A DNA stretch of 56,068 nucleotides from Lachnospiraceae bacterium. GTDB lineage: Bacteria > Bacillota > Clostridia > Lachnospirales > Lachnospiraceae. Location of the stretch: NCBI GenBank assembly GCA_017441265.1, contig JAFRYE010000015.1, forward strand, positions 1-56,068, read 5' to 3'. The position numbers were made by a program, and so were the translations under genes. Below the pieces are notes generated by a model. The model ran no database searches, was not told where the DNA came from, and was given only the letters and a program-made list of their open reading frames with translations. Below are positions 16,508-25,471 of the stretch, one piece after another (positions within the stretch are counted from its first letter, which is position 1; every line of letters begins with the position of its first letter).

Positions 16508-18259
16508 TCACTTTTTCTTCCACACCGCATACAGTGTCGTCTCATCAGCCGTGAGTTTGATAACTTCTCCGCTCTTGTAAATCTTGGTACCGTCCTCGTT
16601 TCTCCAACCGACGAACCAATATCCTTCGCGAACCATGGAACTCTTTCCGATCACTACGGTTTTCCCGTATGTCGTCACAACTTTGGCAGGAGCATTTCCC
16701 TTGCCGTTCATGCGGTCAAAGCGCAGGATTACGGTCTTCGGCTTCCATACCGCATACAGAACGGTTTTCTCCGTGATCGTAATGATATCGCCGCTCTTGT
16801 AAGCAACCGCACCGCCGCGGGCGGTCGACCATCCCATGAAGTAGTGTCCCTCGCGGGAAATCGTACATTTCGGGATCATTACCTTCGTTCCGGAAACCAC
16901 CGTCTGCGCAACCGGAGCGTTGCCGGACCCGCCGTTGCGATCAAACGACAGCCTGTAATAGGCTGCGGCTTTCCACATCGCATACAGGGTTACCGTACCG
17001 CCTGTCGACAGATTACTGACAGCTGCTCCGTCAGCATACCAGGTGCCGCTCCCGTCCGCTTTCGTGTTCCATCCGAAAAACACATAACCTTCGCGAACGA
17101 ACGTATTCTTCGGCAGCGCATGCGCGCTTCCGTACGTGTAAATCATCGCACTCATCGATCCGCCGGATGCCCCGTTTCCGTTAAACGAGACTTTGTATGT
17201 AACAGACTCCCAGTGAGCATACAACTTCAATGAACTCTGATAAGGAACTACGGAACTCGAAACATATTTCGTGCCACCGTCGGCCGACGTAAACCATCCG
17301 ACGAAACGCTTGCCTATCGGAGCTGAGGGGTCACTCGGAAGGGCGCTTCCGAATGCGGAGCCCTGAGGAAGTGATACACTGGGCAGACTCGTTCCTCCGC
17401 CATTTAAATCAAACGACACGGTACAATTAAGTCTCTTCCACTGTGCATACAACGTAACAGTGCCGCCGTTCGTTGCCGTAAGATTTTTAAAACTTGCTTT
17501 GTTCGCGTACTTTACACCGCCGCCTGCACTGGTACCCCAGCCGGCAAAGCTATAGCCTTTTCTGGTGAAGCTGTTCCCCGGCAGGGTATATGTCGAACCG
17601 TACGTGCAGGCCTTGTTGCTCATAGAGCCGGCCCCGCCGTTGGCACTGAATTTCACCGTATATGTATTGTAAGCATAATGCGCATACAGAGTGATCGAAG
17701 ATTTTGAGGGTACTACCGATGAACTCGTAACTTTGCTTCCGCCCGAGACTGCGGTATACCAGCCCACGAAATGTTTTCCGCTCGGCGGTGCCGGGTCTCG
17801 ATTCAGATTACTGCCGTACGTACTTCCCTGCTCCCGTGTAAAGCTTCCGAAAAACTGACCGGAGCCACTGCCTCCGTTAAGGTTCAGAGAGACCGTACAA
17901 GTCAGCCTCTCCCAATGCGCATAGATCGAGTGATTCATGGGCGCTTCAACCTTTGTTGAAGACGTAACCTTTCTTCCGGCATTGCCTTTACTGGTAAACC
18001 AGCCAACGAATCGATACCCTGACCGCGTCGCCGAAGGCAGATCACCGTAGGTTCCGCCTACGGTAACTGTTTTATTATTCCTACTCGGCGTACCTCCGTT
18101 TCCGTCAAATGTCACGACACAGGTGCCCGCTGATGCGGAAACGACTTCCCCGTCCGTACCGATCTTTGCCCGGCTGCCCTGCAACGTCACCAGACCGACA
18201 AGCAAAGCGATCAGCATTACACCGAGCCATTTCAGTGCTCCCTTAAGTTGCCTTTCCAT
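16508..18259 (-). CDS. InlB-type B-repeat surface protein (complete paralogue)
   Basis: The 583-residue protein begins with MERQLKG and a hydrophobic segment (about 11-30) like the left-edge paralogue, followed by about seven B-repeat units of the Listeria/Bacteroides type, each with GYxFxGW and TLYAxW/YAVW motifs. The C-terminus is simply the last repeat (ending TLYAVWKKK): no LPXTG, GW or surface-layer module is visible, so retention could be by the N-terminal hydrophobic segment or the protein may be released. The units differ more than those of the left-edge gene and show no long near-identical DNA repeat. The leader (18267-18290 and 18351-18368) is shared with the paralogue. Function unknown; adhesion is only a family-level guess. 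Confidence 0.85.
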   Translation of the reverse strand: MERQLKGALKWLGVMLIALLVGLVTLQGSRAKIGTDGEVVSASAGTCVVTFDGNGGTPSRNNKTVTVGGTYGDLPSATRSGYRFVGWFTSKGNAGRKVTSSTKVEAPMNHSIYAHWERLTCTVSLNLNGGSGSGQFFGSFTREQGSTYGSNLNRDPAPPSGKHFVGWYTAVSGGSKVTSSSVVPSKSSITLYAHYAYNTYTVKFSANGGAGSMSNKACTYGSTYTLPGNSFTRKGYSFAGWGTSAGGGVKYANKASFKNLTATNGGTVTLYAQWKRLNCTVSFDLNGGGTSLPSVSLPQGSAFGSALPSDPSAPIGKRFVGWFTSADGGTKYVSSSVVPYQSSLKLYAHWESVTYKVSFNGNGASGGSMSAMIYTYGSAHALPKNTFVREGYVFFGWNTKADGSGTWYADGAAVSNLSTGGTVTLYAMWKAAAYYRLSFDRNGGSGNAPVAQTVVSGTKVMIPKCTISREGHYFMGWSTARGGAVAYKSGDIITITEKTVLYAVWKPKTVILRFDRMNGKGNAPAKVVTTYGKTVVIGKSSMVREGYWFVGWRNEDGTKIYKSGEVIKLTADETTLYAVWKKK

Positions 18260-18266
18260 ACTCTTT

Positions 18267-18368
18267 CTCCTTTGTTATTAACACTTTCCTGCTTTTCCAC
18301 TTTCACGTCGCGTTGTCCTGCCCTCAATCAGGACTCTGTGACATTCAAGTGTATAGTTCATAGTATCA
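18267..18368 (-). promoter_or_regulatory. Leader conserved between the two B-repeat genes
   Basis: The ribosome-binding block 18267-18290 is identical over 24 nt to 2644-2667. A second block (18351-18368) matches 2730-2748 with two differences and lies at nearly the same distance from the start (92 versus 94 bases). The 268-base gap 18260-18527 otherwise holds only the ftsY terminator. Confidence 0.6.
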
Positions 18369-18470
18369 TATCTCCGCCTGCAGTTTCTGATAATGGGTAT
18401 ATTCAAAACATGTATTATACTATCTATGATATTCGGAAGCATTTTTCCTCTGTCTTCGGAGTCTATATAA

Positions 18471-18511
18471 AAAATAACACCCTTCCGACCGGTTCTTCGA
18501 TCGAAAGGGTG
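18471..18511 (-). terminator. Rho-independent terminator downstream of ftsY
   Basis: An 11-bp stem with one mismatch (18478-18488 with 18501-18511) followed on the minus strand by TTATTTTTTAT. It ends the plsX-acpP-rnc-smc-ftsY transcript. Confidence 0.8.
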
Positions 18512-18527
18512 CATGAGAATGCAATAT

Positions 18528-19754
18528 TCAGTTTTCATCCTCGCCGCCGACAGGCTCAAACAATGCCTCGACGAAGGAATCCGGATCGAATTTCTGCATG
18601 TCTTCGAGTTTCTCGCCGACGCCGATGTACTTGACCGGAATACCGAGTTCCTTCTGGATCGCGATGGCGATACCGCCCTTGGCCGTTCCGTCCAGCTTGG
18701 TGATGACGATGCCGGTGATGTCCGCGATCTCGTTGAACTCCCGCGCCTGAACAAGGGCGTTCTGTCCCGTGGTTCCGTCGAGCACTACGAAGGTTTCACG
18801 ATGTGCCTGCGGGTATTCCCGGTCGATAACTCGGTTCATTTTCCCGAGTTCTTCCATGAGATTCTTCTTGTTGTGGAGACGTCCCGCCGTGTCGCAGATC
18901 AGGACGTCGACCTTGCGGGCTTTGGCTGCCGTCACGGCGTCAAATACGACTGCCGCCGGGTCCGCCCCCTCCTTGGCCGAAATGATCTCACATCCGGCGC
19001 GGTGCGACCACTCCGTCAGCTGTTCCGTCGCAGCGGCGCGGAACGTGTCCGCAGCGGCGAGCATCACGCGCTTGCCTTCGGCCTTCAGCGATCCCGCGAT
19101 CTTGCCAGCGGTCGTCGTCTTGCCGACGCCGTTCACGCCGACCATCATGATGACGGAAGGCTGATTTTCAAACTCGTAAGCATCGTCCGGAACCGCCATC
19201 TGCTCCTTTATGGTGTCCATCAGAAGCTGCTGGCACTCGGCCGGCTCTTTGATGTGCTGTTCCTTCACCTTCTCGCGAAGGCCGTCGAGAATGGCTCCGG
19301 TCGTCGAAACGCCGATGTCCGCCATGATAAGGATCTCCTCGAGTTCCTCATAGAAGTCCTCGTCGATCTTGCTCCCCCGGAACAGGGAGCGAAGACCGCT
19401 TGCAAGACTGCTTCTCGTCTTGCTCATACCGGCGAAGAGGCGTGCGAAAAAGCCTTTCTTCTTCGGTGCTTTCTCTGCGGATTCCTCATCGTCCGCCGGC
19501 TCGTCCTCCTCGGACTCTTCGGGTTCGTCGGACTCTTCGGACTCCTCAGCCTCGTCGGAAAGATCGGTCTCATCGGTCTCCGATGCTTCCCTTGCCTCCG
19601 AGGCAAACTCTTCCGCCGCGTCGATCACCGTCCCGGCATCCGTCTCCGCCTCATCGGGAAATTCAACGCCTTCCTCTAAGGATTCCTCCAAAGCTTCCGC
19701 GGACGTCTCCTCGAGTTCCTCGGCGTTCTTTTTCTTTTTTTTCCAAAAAAACAT
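18528..19754 (-). CDS. ftsY: Signal recognition particle receptor FtsY
   Basis: The SRP receptor GTPase docks ribosome-SRP complexes at the membrane for co-translational insertion. The 408-residue form chosen here has an N-terminal region (about 1-110) that opens MFFWKKKKKN and is then strongly acidic (Glu/Asp/Ser-rich), and a C-terminal NG domain with GVNGVGKTTTAGK, DTFRAAATEQL, CDTAGRLHNKKNLMEEL and TKLDGTAKGG. The ATG at 19754 lies ten bases from GGAGG; a TTG three codons upstream is too close to that site. It starts 17 bases after smc, a common Firmicutes pairing. Confidence 0.95.
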   Translation of the reverse strand: MFFWKKKKKNAEELEETSAEALEESLEEGVEFPDEAETDAGTVIDAAEEFASEAREASETDETDLSDEAEESEESDEPEESEEDEPADDEESAEKAPKKKGFFARLFAGMSKTRSSLASGLRSLFRGSKIDEDFYEELEEILIMADIGVSTTGAILDGLREKVKEQHIKEPAECQQLLMDTIKEQMAVPDDAYEFENQPSVIMMVGVNGVGKTTTAGKIAGSLKAEGKRVMLAAADTFRAAATEQLTEWSHRAGCEIISAKEGADPAAVVFDAVTAAKARKVDVLICDTAGRLHNKKNLMEELGKMNRVIDREYPQAHRETFVVLDGTTGQNALVQAREFNEIADITGIVITKLDGTAKGGIAIAIQKELGIPVKYIGVGEKLEDMQKFDPDSFVEALFEPVGGEDEN

Positions 19755-19771
19755 GTGATGCAAAACCTCCG

Positions 19772-22700
19772 TTATTTGTCCAGTTCATTTTCGATCAGGT
19801 TGACCGAAACCAGCGTCGACACGCCCTTTTCCTGCATGGTGATGCCGTACAGCGCCTCGGCCGCCGCCATCGTGCCGCGACGGTGCGTGATCACAATGAA
19901 CTGCGTGTCGGACGCGAGTTTGTGCAGATACTGCGCAAACCGGCCGACGTTCGAATCGTCGAGTGCCGCCTCGATCTCATCCAGAAGACAGAACGGCGAC
20001 GGCTTCAGATCCAGAATCGCGAACAAAAGCGAAATTGCCGTGAGCGCTTTCTCACCGCCGGAGAGCTGCAGCATGTTCTGCAGTTTCTTGCCGGGCGGCT
20101 GAACGTTGATCAAAATGCCGGCCTCGAGAATGTCCTCGCCCTCGCTGAGCGCAAGAGATGCTTTTCCGCCGCCGAACAGCTCGCGGAACACGCGGTCAAA
20201 GCGAACTTTCAACTCCTCGAAGGTCGCGCTGAACTGTCGGCGCATCTCGGCATCGAGAGTCTCGATGATCCCCAAGAGCGTCTTCTCCGCCGCCAGGACA
20301 TCGTCGCGCTGACCCGTCAGGAACGCATAACGCTCCTTCGTCTCACGGTACTCCTCGATGGCGTTGACATTGACGTTGCCGAGATCGCGGATCTTATTTT
20401 TCAACTCGTAGACGGCGCGGCGGTTGAGCACCGCGTTGTCGTAAGCTTCATTGCGGAATTCGCACGCTTCCGTGTACGTCAGTTCGTACTCTTCCCACAT
20501 GTAGCGGGTTTGATTTTCCAGCTGCTCTTCCATCTTTTCCTTCTGGCTCTGCAACCGGAATTGTTCCTTGTCCAAGGATGTCATCAGTTTCGAGAGCGAC
20601 TCCCGCTTCTCGAAAAATGCCCGATTCTGTCTCGTGATCTCCTCCGCGCGCGACGAAAGTTCCGCAATCCTGCTCTCGGCTTCGGCGATCTCGCGGAAAA
20701 TGGTTTTCTGCAGTTCGGCGTGCTCCTTGGACTGTGCCTGCTTGTCCGCGATCTCCGCGTTCGCGGCCTCGCTCTCCTTGGTGACCGAGGCGAGTTCGCG
20801 CTGCATCTGGACGAGTTCGCGGGTTAAGCGCTCACCGGAATCACGTTGGTACTCCACGCTCTGCAGCAGGGCATTGTACTCCGTGAGAGTACGGACGGCC
20901 TCGGCGCTCGCCGTGTCCTCCTGCCCCCGGAGCGTTTCCATCTCGGCGCGGAGCGTCTCGACTCTGGCGTCATTGCTTCGGCTCTCCTCCTCGTTGGCTG
21001 CGATCTGCTCCGTGAGATCCCGGTTCTTCTCTTTGATCTTCTCGCTCTCCGCCTCGGCTTCAACAAGTTCCTTGCGAAGCGCTTCGCGCATGTCAAGGAA
21101 TCCGCCGTTTTGCTCGCGGATGTGCTCGAGATTCATCTTGGCTGTATTTTGCGCGACCATCTGCTCCTGCAGTTTGGTTCGCAGGATTTCGAGAGTATTC
21201 CGCACGGTCTCGCGCTCTTTGCGGTACTTCTGCACCGTGCGCTCGCACTCCTCCGCGGCGGTCCTGCAAGCCTCGTACTCGCGCTGGGCCTCCTCGGCCT
21301 CACGGCGACGAAGCAGTAGGTTGCCGGAATTCTTGAACGCACCGCCGGAAATCGCGCCGCCCGGGGCGAACAGCTCGCCGTCGAGGGTCACGATGCGGAG
21401 TTTCTGTTTGTATTTGCGGCCGATGGCGGCTGCCCGGTCGAAGCGGTCCACCACCAGGAATCGTCCCAGCAGATAGTCCACGGCTTCGCGGTAGATTTCG
21501 TCCGTCGTCACCAGTTCGGAGGCGACGCCGATCACACCTTTTTCCGCCAGCACTTCCTTCTCGAATTCGTCCTTTTTCGCACGGATCTCGCGGAGCGGCA
21601 GAAACGTTGCGCGTCCCAGCCGGTTGTCCTTCAAAAACTCGATCAATATCTTCGCGGTGTCCGTCGAATCTGTCACGATATTCTGGATATTGCCGCCCAG
21701 CGCGGTCTCAATTGCGGTCTCATAGCCGTCGCCCACGGTGATGATGTCCGCGACAACGCCATGAATGCCGGGGATTTCTTTCTTCTTCTCCATCACCTTG
21801 CGGACGGTTCCCGCATACCCTTCGTAGCGCTCCGTGATGTTGCGGAGTGCCTCGTAGCGGGACGATGCCGCGATGGCTTTCTTTCTGCGGTCCTCGCGCA
21901 AAACGTCGGCGTCCGTGATCGACGCCGTCAGTTCGCGGACGCGGTCTTCTTTTGCCTTTACGTCCTTCGCCACCTTCTCCGCGGCGTCCGAAGCTCTCTT
22001 ATACTCGGCCTCGGCTTCCTCCACCTGACGGTTCGCCTCGTCGGCCTCCGTCTTGAAGCGCAGAAGTTTTGCGTTGATCTCCGCGCGGTTGATCGCATAT
22101 TGCTCGAGCAGCGTCTTGTTGCGGGCAAGTTCCGTCTGCAGATTGGTGTTTGTCTGCATCGCCGCAAGCTGCGCGTTGCGAAGCGTTGCCTCCTCCGCGA
22201 TCCTGCTCTCAAGTTCCTGCTTCATGGCTCCGAGGTTATTCTCGGCCGCCGTCTTCGCGTCCGACAGGGATGCCAGTTTCGCGTCAAATTCCGCCATGCG
22301 CTCGCCGAAATGACCGAGTTCTTCCTTCCGCTGCGCGATCTCCGCAGTCAAAGCCTCGATGCGCTCGTCACTCTGCGCTTTTTGTCTGGACAGCGTAGCG
22401 ATCTGCTCAGTTAACAGATTCTGCTCGCCGCTGCATTTTTCGGATTCGAGCTTCTTCTGCGTCTGGGCTTCCTTCGAACCGGCGATGGTCTCCCGAAGCG
22501 TCTCAAGCTCATTTAGCAAACGGTCGTAATCGTCTTTGGCGGTCTCGAATTCCGTCGTCGTGCGGGCGAGGTCCTCCGATACCGTTGTGAGTTTGTCCTC
22601 AAACTCCTTCATGGTGACGGAGCTCTTCTCGTACTCCATCAGAAATTGATTGATCTCGCGCTCTTTGAGTTCGTCACGCAGTTTCAAATACTCGCGAGCC

Positions 22701-23332
22701 TTCGCCTCCTGCTTCTCCAAAGGGCCGATCCGCCCTTCGATCTCGGCGATGATATCGTTGACTCTGGCAAGGTTTCCCCGCTCTTCCTCAAGATTTTTCT
22801 CGGTCTGGATCTTGCGCTTCTTGACGCGCGTGATCCCGGCTGCCTCGTCGAAGATCTCGCGGCGCTCCTCCGGCTTTCCGCTGAGAACTTTGTCAATCTG
22901 CCCCTGCCCGATGATGGAGTAGCCTTCCTTGCCGATTCCGGTGTCGAAAAATAACTCCTGCACGTCGCGAAGACGGCACTCCGAACCGTTGATGAGATAC
23001 TCGCTCTCCCCCGAGCGGTACACGCGACGGGCTACCGTCACTTCGTCATAGTCGATCGGCAGACGGCGATCCCCGTTGTCCAGTGTCAGCGCCACATAGG
23101 CAAATCCCATCGGCTTCCTGGTCTCGGTACCCGCGAAGATAACGTCCTGCATGCTGCTTCCGCGCAGCTGCTTCGCGCTCTGCTCGCCGAGCACCCAGCG
23201 AACCGCATCGGCGACATTGCTCTTGCCGCTTCCGTTCGGTCCCACGATGCCGGTGATTCCGCCGTCAAACTCAAAGCGGATCTTGTTGGCAAAAGCCTTG
23301 AACCCATGAACTTCTATGCTCTTGAGGTACAT
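19772..23332 (-). CDS. smc: Chromosome segregation ATPase SMC
   Basis: This 1186-residue condensin subunit organises and segregates the chromosome. It has the N-terminal Walker A region GPNGSGKSNVADAVRWVLGEQ (about 32), two long coiled coils (about 170-500 and 660-1010, rich in Glu/Lys/Ala) around a hinge (about 510-650, GIHGVVADIITVGDGYETAIETALGG), the ABC signature LSGGEKALTAISLLFA (about 1095) and Walker B CLLDEIEAALDDSN. Length is standard. It lies between rnc and ftsY. ScpA and ScpB are not in the window. Confidence 0.98.
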   Translation of the reverse strand: MYLKSIEVHGFKAFANKIRFEFDGGITGIVGPNGSGKSNVADAVRWVLGEQSAKQLRGSSMQDVIFAGTETRKPMGFAYVALTLDNGDRRLPIDYDEVTVARRVYRSGESEYLINGSECRLRDVQELFFDTGIGKEGYSIIGQGQIDKVLSGKPEERREIFDEAAGITRVKKRKIQTEKNLEEERGNLARVNDIIAEIEGRIGPLEKQEAKAREYLKLRDELKEREINQFLMEYEKSSVTMKEFEDKLTTVSEDLARTTTEFETAKDDYDRLLNELETLRETIAGSKEAQTQKKLESEKCSGEQNLLTEQIATLSRQKAQSDERIEALTAEIAQRKEELGHFGERMAEFDAKLASLSDAKTAAENNLGAMKQELESRIAEEATLRNAQLAAMQTNTNLQTELARNKTLLEQYAINRAEINAKLLRFKTEADEANRQVEEAEAEYKRASDAAEKVAKDVKAKEDRVRELTASITDADVLREDRRKKAIAASSRYEALRNITERYEGYAGTVRKVMEKKKEIPGIHGVVADIITVGDGYETAIETALGGNIQNIVTDSTDTAKILIEFLKDNRLGRATFLPLREIRAKKDEFEKEVLAEKGVIGVASELVTTDEIYREAVDYLLGRFLVVDRFDRAAAIGRKYKQKLRIVTLDGELFAPGGAISGGAFKNSGNLLLRRREAEEAQREYEACRTAAEECERTVQKYRKERETVRNTLEILRTKLQEQMVAQNTAKMNLEHIREQNGGFLDMREALRKELVEAEAESEKIKEKNRDLTEQIAANEEESRSNDARVETLRAEMETLRGQEDTASAEAVRTLTEYNALLQSVEYQRDSGERLTRELVQMQRELASVTKESEAANAEIADKQAQSKEHAELQKTIFREIAEAESRIAELSSRAEEITRQNRAFFEKRESLSKLMTSLDKEQFRLQSQKEKMEEQLENQTRYMWEEYELTYTEACEFRNEAYDNAVLNRRAVYELKNKIRDLGNVNVNAIEEYRETKERYAFLTGQRDDVLAAEKTLLGIIETLDAEMRRQFSATFEELKVRFDRVFRELFGGGKASLALSEGEDILEAGILINVQPPGKKLQNMLQLSGGEKALTAISLLFAILDLKPSPFCLLDEIEAALDDSNVGRFAQYLHKLASDTQFIVITHRRGTMAAAEALYGITMQEKGVSTLVSVNLIENELDK

Positions 23333-23362
23333 GTCAAACTCCTTTGTCCCGCTTTTGTACTG

Positions 23363-24064
23363 CTATGCATCCATCTCCCGCAGACGGCGAAGCATTTTCC
23401 GCGCACACGCCTGCTCCGCGCTCTTCTTCGAATGACCGGACGCCACTTCCCTGTATCGTCCGTCCACCGTGCAGGACATCGTGAACGTCCTGCAATGCGC
23501 CGGTCCTTCCTCTAAAACGAGTTCGTAGACCGGCTCGTTCCGAAACATTTGCTGACTGATCTCCTGAAGCACCGTCTTCGCATCCTCGAAGAGCTGCTCC
23601 TGCGAAAGATTTGCCAGCACGAAACGGTTCACGAACTCCCTTGCGGGCTCCGTGCCGCCGTCGAGATAGATCGCCCCGATCACGGCCTCAAACGCATCCG
23701 AGAGGATGGACGCGCGATCGCGCCCTCCGGTCAGTTCCTCGCCGTGCCCCAGTCTCAGGCACTCGCCGAGCCCGATGTCCCGCGCGCAGATCGCAAGCGA
23801 CGGCTCGCAGACAATGCTTGCGCGGAGTTTGGACAGCCGTCCCTCCGCCATCTCGCCGTGGTTCTCGTACAAATACTCGCTTGTGATGAGCTCAAGCACC
23901 GCATCGCCCAGAAACTCCAGCCGCTCATTGCATTCCACGCCGCGACGGTCGCGGCACGACTCATGCGCGTACGAGCTGTGCGTGAGCGCCAGCGTCAACA
24001 GGCTCTCATCCCGAAAATGATACCCGACCGTTTCCTGCAGCCGGGCCTTGGTGTTATCTGTCAT
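23363..24064 (-). CDS. rnc: Ribonuclease III
   Basis: The 233-residue double-stranded-RNA endonuclease processes rRNA precursors and some mRNAs. The catalytic domain (about 1-155) carries the signature NERLEFLGDAVLELI and the downstream acidic DAFEAVIGAIYLDGG; the C-terminal dsRNA-binding domain (about 160-230) ends with GHSKKSAEQACARKMLRRL. Length is typical. It is positioned between acpP and smc, as is usual in Firmicutes. Confidence 0.96.
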   Translation of the reverse strand: MTDNTKARLQETVGYHFRDESLLTLALTHSSYAHESCRDRRGVECNERLEFLGDAVLELITSEYLYENHGEMAEGRLSKLRASIVCEPSLAICARDIGLGECLRLGHGEELTGGRDRASILSDAFEAVIGAIYLDGGTEPAREFVNRFVLANLSQEQLFEDAKTVLQEISQQMFRNEPVYELVLEEGPAHCRTFTMSCTVDGRYREVASGHSKKSAEQACARKMLRRLREMDA

Positions 24065-24097
24065 TCCTACCTCCGCATCGCACCGCCCCGTTCGGTG

Positions 24098-24337
24098 TCA
24101 AATGCTTTCCGATAATTTCTTCTTCAACCGGTCACAAAACTCACCGACAGTACGCACTTTGCGATCCTCCTCGGTCGGACGGATCTCTGCATCGAAAGCG
24201 TCCTGCAGTGCTAAGATAATCCGGAACATCTCGAAGGAATCCACCCCGAGATCCTCCGCCAGCAGCGTGTCGCGCGTGATCGTATCACGGCTGACATGCA
24301 TGATATCGGCTATTACTCCGGCTACCTGTTCAAACAT
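24098..24337 (-). CDS. acpP: Acyl carrier protein
   Basis: The 79-residue acidic protein has the phosphopantetheine attachment serine in DLGVDSFEMF (S34). It carries growing acyl chains for fatty acid synthesis and phospholipid formation. The usual DSL motif reads DSF here. It lies directly after plsX, which uses acyl-ACP as substrate. Confidence 0.93.
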   Translation of the reverse strand: MFEQVAGVIADIMHVSRDTITRDTLLAEDLGVDSFEMFRIILALQDAFDAEIRPTEEDRKVRTVGEFCDRLKKKLSESI

Positions 24338-24365
24338 TGTAATCCCCCTATTCCGTTATGAACTT

Positions 24366-25391
24366 CTATGACTCTGCGGGTGCCCCGGTCCCCAGATGTT
24401 CACGGATCTTCCCGCTGATGTCCTCCTTCACAAATGCGATACACTGTGCGATTGCGTTTCGGATCTCAACCCGCGTCGAATTGCCGTGCGCCTTCACCAC
24501 AAGGCCGTTCAGCCCGAGCATCGGCGCTCCGCCGTACTCTGCGGTATCAAAATCCTTCAGTGTCTTCTTGAGTGCAGGCTTGGCAAGCCATGCGCCGACC
24601 TTGCTGCGCGTCGTCGATACCAGACCGCTCTTGATCTTCGACAACAGCGTGCCCGCAAGTCCCTCGTACAGCTTCAGAATGACGTTGCCGACAAACGCCT
24701 CGCACACGATGACATCCGCTACTCCCTTCGGGATCTCTCTGGCTTCCACACTCCCGACGAAGTTGATATCCTTGCGCTCCTTTAAGAGCGGATAGGTCTC
24801 TTTCACAAGAGCGTTGCCCTTCTCCTCCTCGACACCGATATTGACGATACCGACGCGGGGATTCTCAATCCCGAGAACATGCTTCATGTAGACCGAACCC
24901 ATGACGGCAAACTGTACCAGCTGCGACGGTCTCGCATCCACATTGGCTCCGCAGTCGATCAGCAGTGACACGCCCTGTTCCGTCGGGATCAGCGGTGCCA
25001 GCGGCGTTCTCTCCACTCCGCGGATACGGCCGACCAGGATCGTTCCGCCGACCAGGACAGCCCCCGTGCTTCCTGCCGAGACAAACGCATCGCACTCTCC
25101 TTTGCGGACAAGCTGCAGTGCCACGGTGATGGAGGAATCGCGCTTCTTGCGGACAGCCTCAACCGGTGCCTCGTCGCAGGTGATCTCCTCCGTCGCATTG
25201 ACGATCGTCAAACGGCTTTGATCGTATTCCTTGCCCTCCAGGAGTCCCTTGAGAACCTCTTCCTTACCGACCAGTGTCACGGTGATCTCCGGATGCGCCG
25301 CCACGGCGTCCAATGCCCCCTGCACGATCTCCGCAGGCGCATTGTCGCCCCCCATGGCATCCAGCGCTACACGAACCGTCTCATTTTCCAT
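24366..25391 (-). CDS. plsX: Phosphate acyltransferase PlsX
   Basis: The 341-residue enzyme makes acyl-phosphate from acyl-ACP for PlsY in the first step of phospholipid synthesis. Family motifs are visible: VALDAMGGDNAP at the start, FVSAGSTGAVLVGG, LIDCGANVDARPSQL and DVIVCEAFVGNVILK. The ATG at 25391 follows GAGGAGG and gives the standard N-terminus; an upstream start would add 15 unsupported residues. Its place before acpP and rnc is standard. Confidence 0.95.
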   Translation of the reverse strand: MENETVRVALDAMGGDNAPAEIVQGALDAVAAHPEITVTLVGKEEVLKGLLEGKEYDQSRLTIVNATEEITCDEAPVEAVRKKRDSSITVALQLVRKGECDAFVSAGSTGAVLVGGTILVGRIRGVERTPLAPLIPTEQGVSLLIDCGANVDARPSQLVQFAVMGSVYMKHVLGIENPRVGIVNIGVEEEKGNALVKETYPLLKERKDINFVGSVEAREIPKGVADVIVCEAFVGNVILKLYEGLAGTLLSKIKSGLVSTTRSKVGAWLAKPALKKTLKDFDTAEYGGAPMLGLNGLVVKAHGNSTRVEIRNAIAQCIAFVKEDISGKIREHLGTGAPAES

Positions 25392-25471
25392 GAAAAATGC
25401 CTCCTCAAAAGAAAGAGCACAATGGGGATACCCCAATGTGCTCCTGTTCCCTCATTTCTGTGTCCGAACAA

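Noticed and set aside
19400-20827. 475-codon plus-strand frame opposite ftsY and smc
   Set aside because: Antisense of the acidic FtsY region and the SMC coiled coil; Arg/Leu-rich translation typical of shadow frames.
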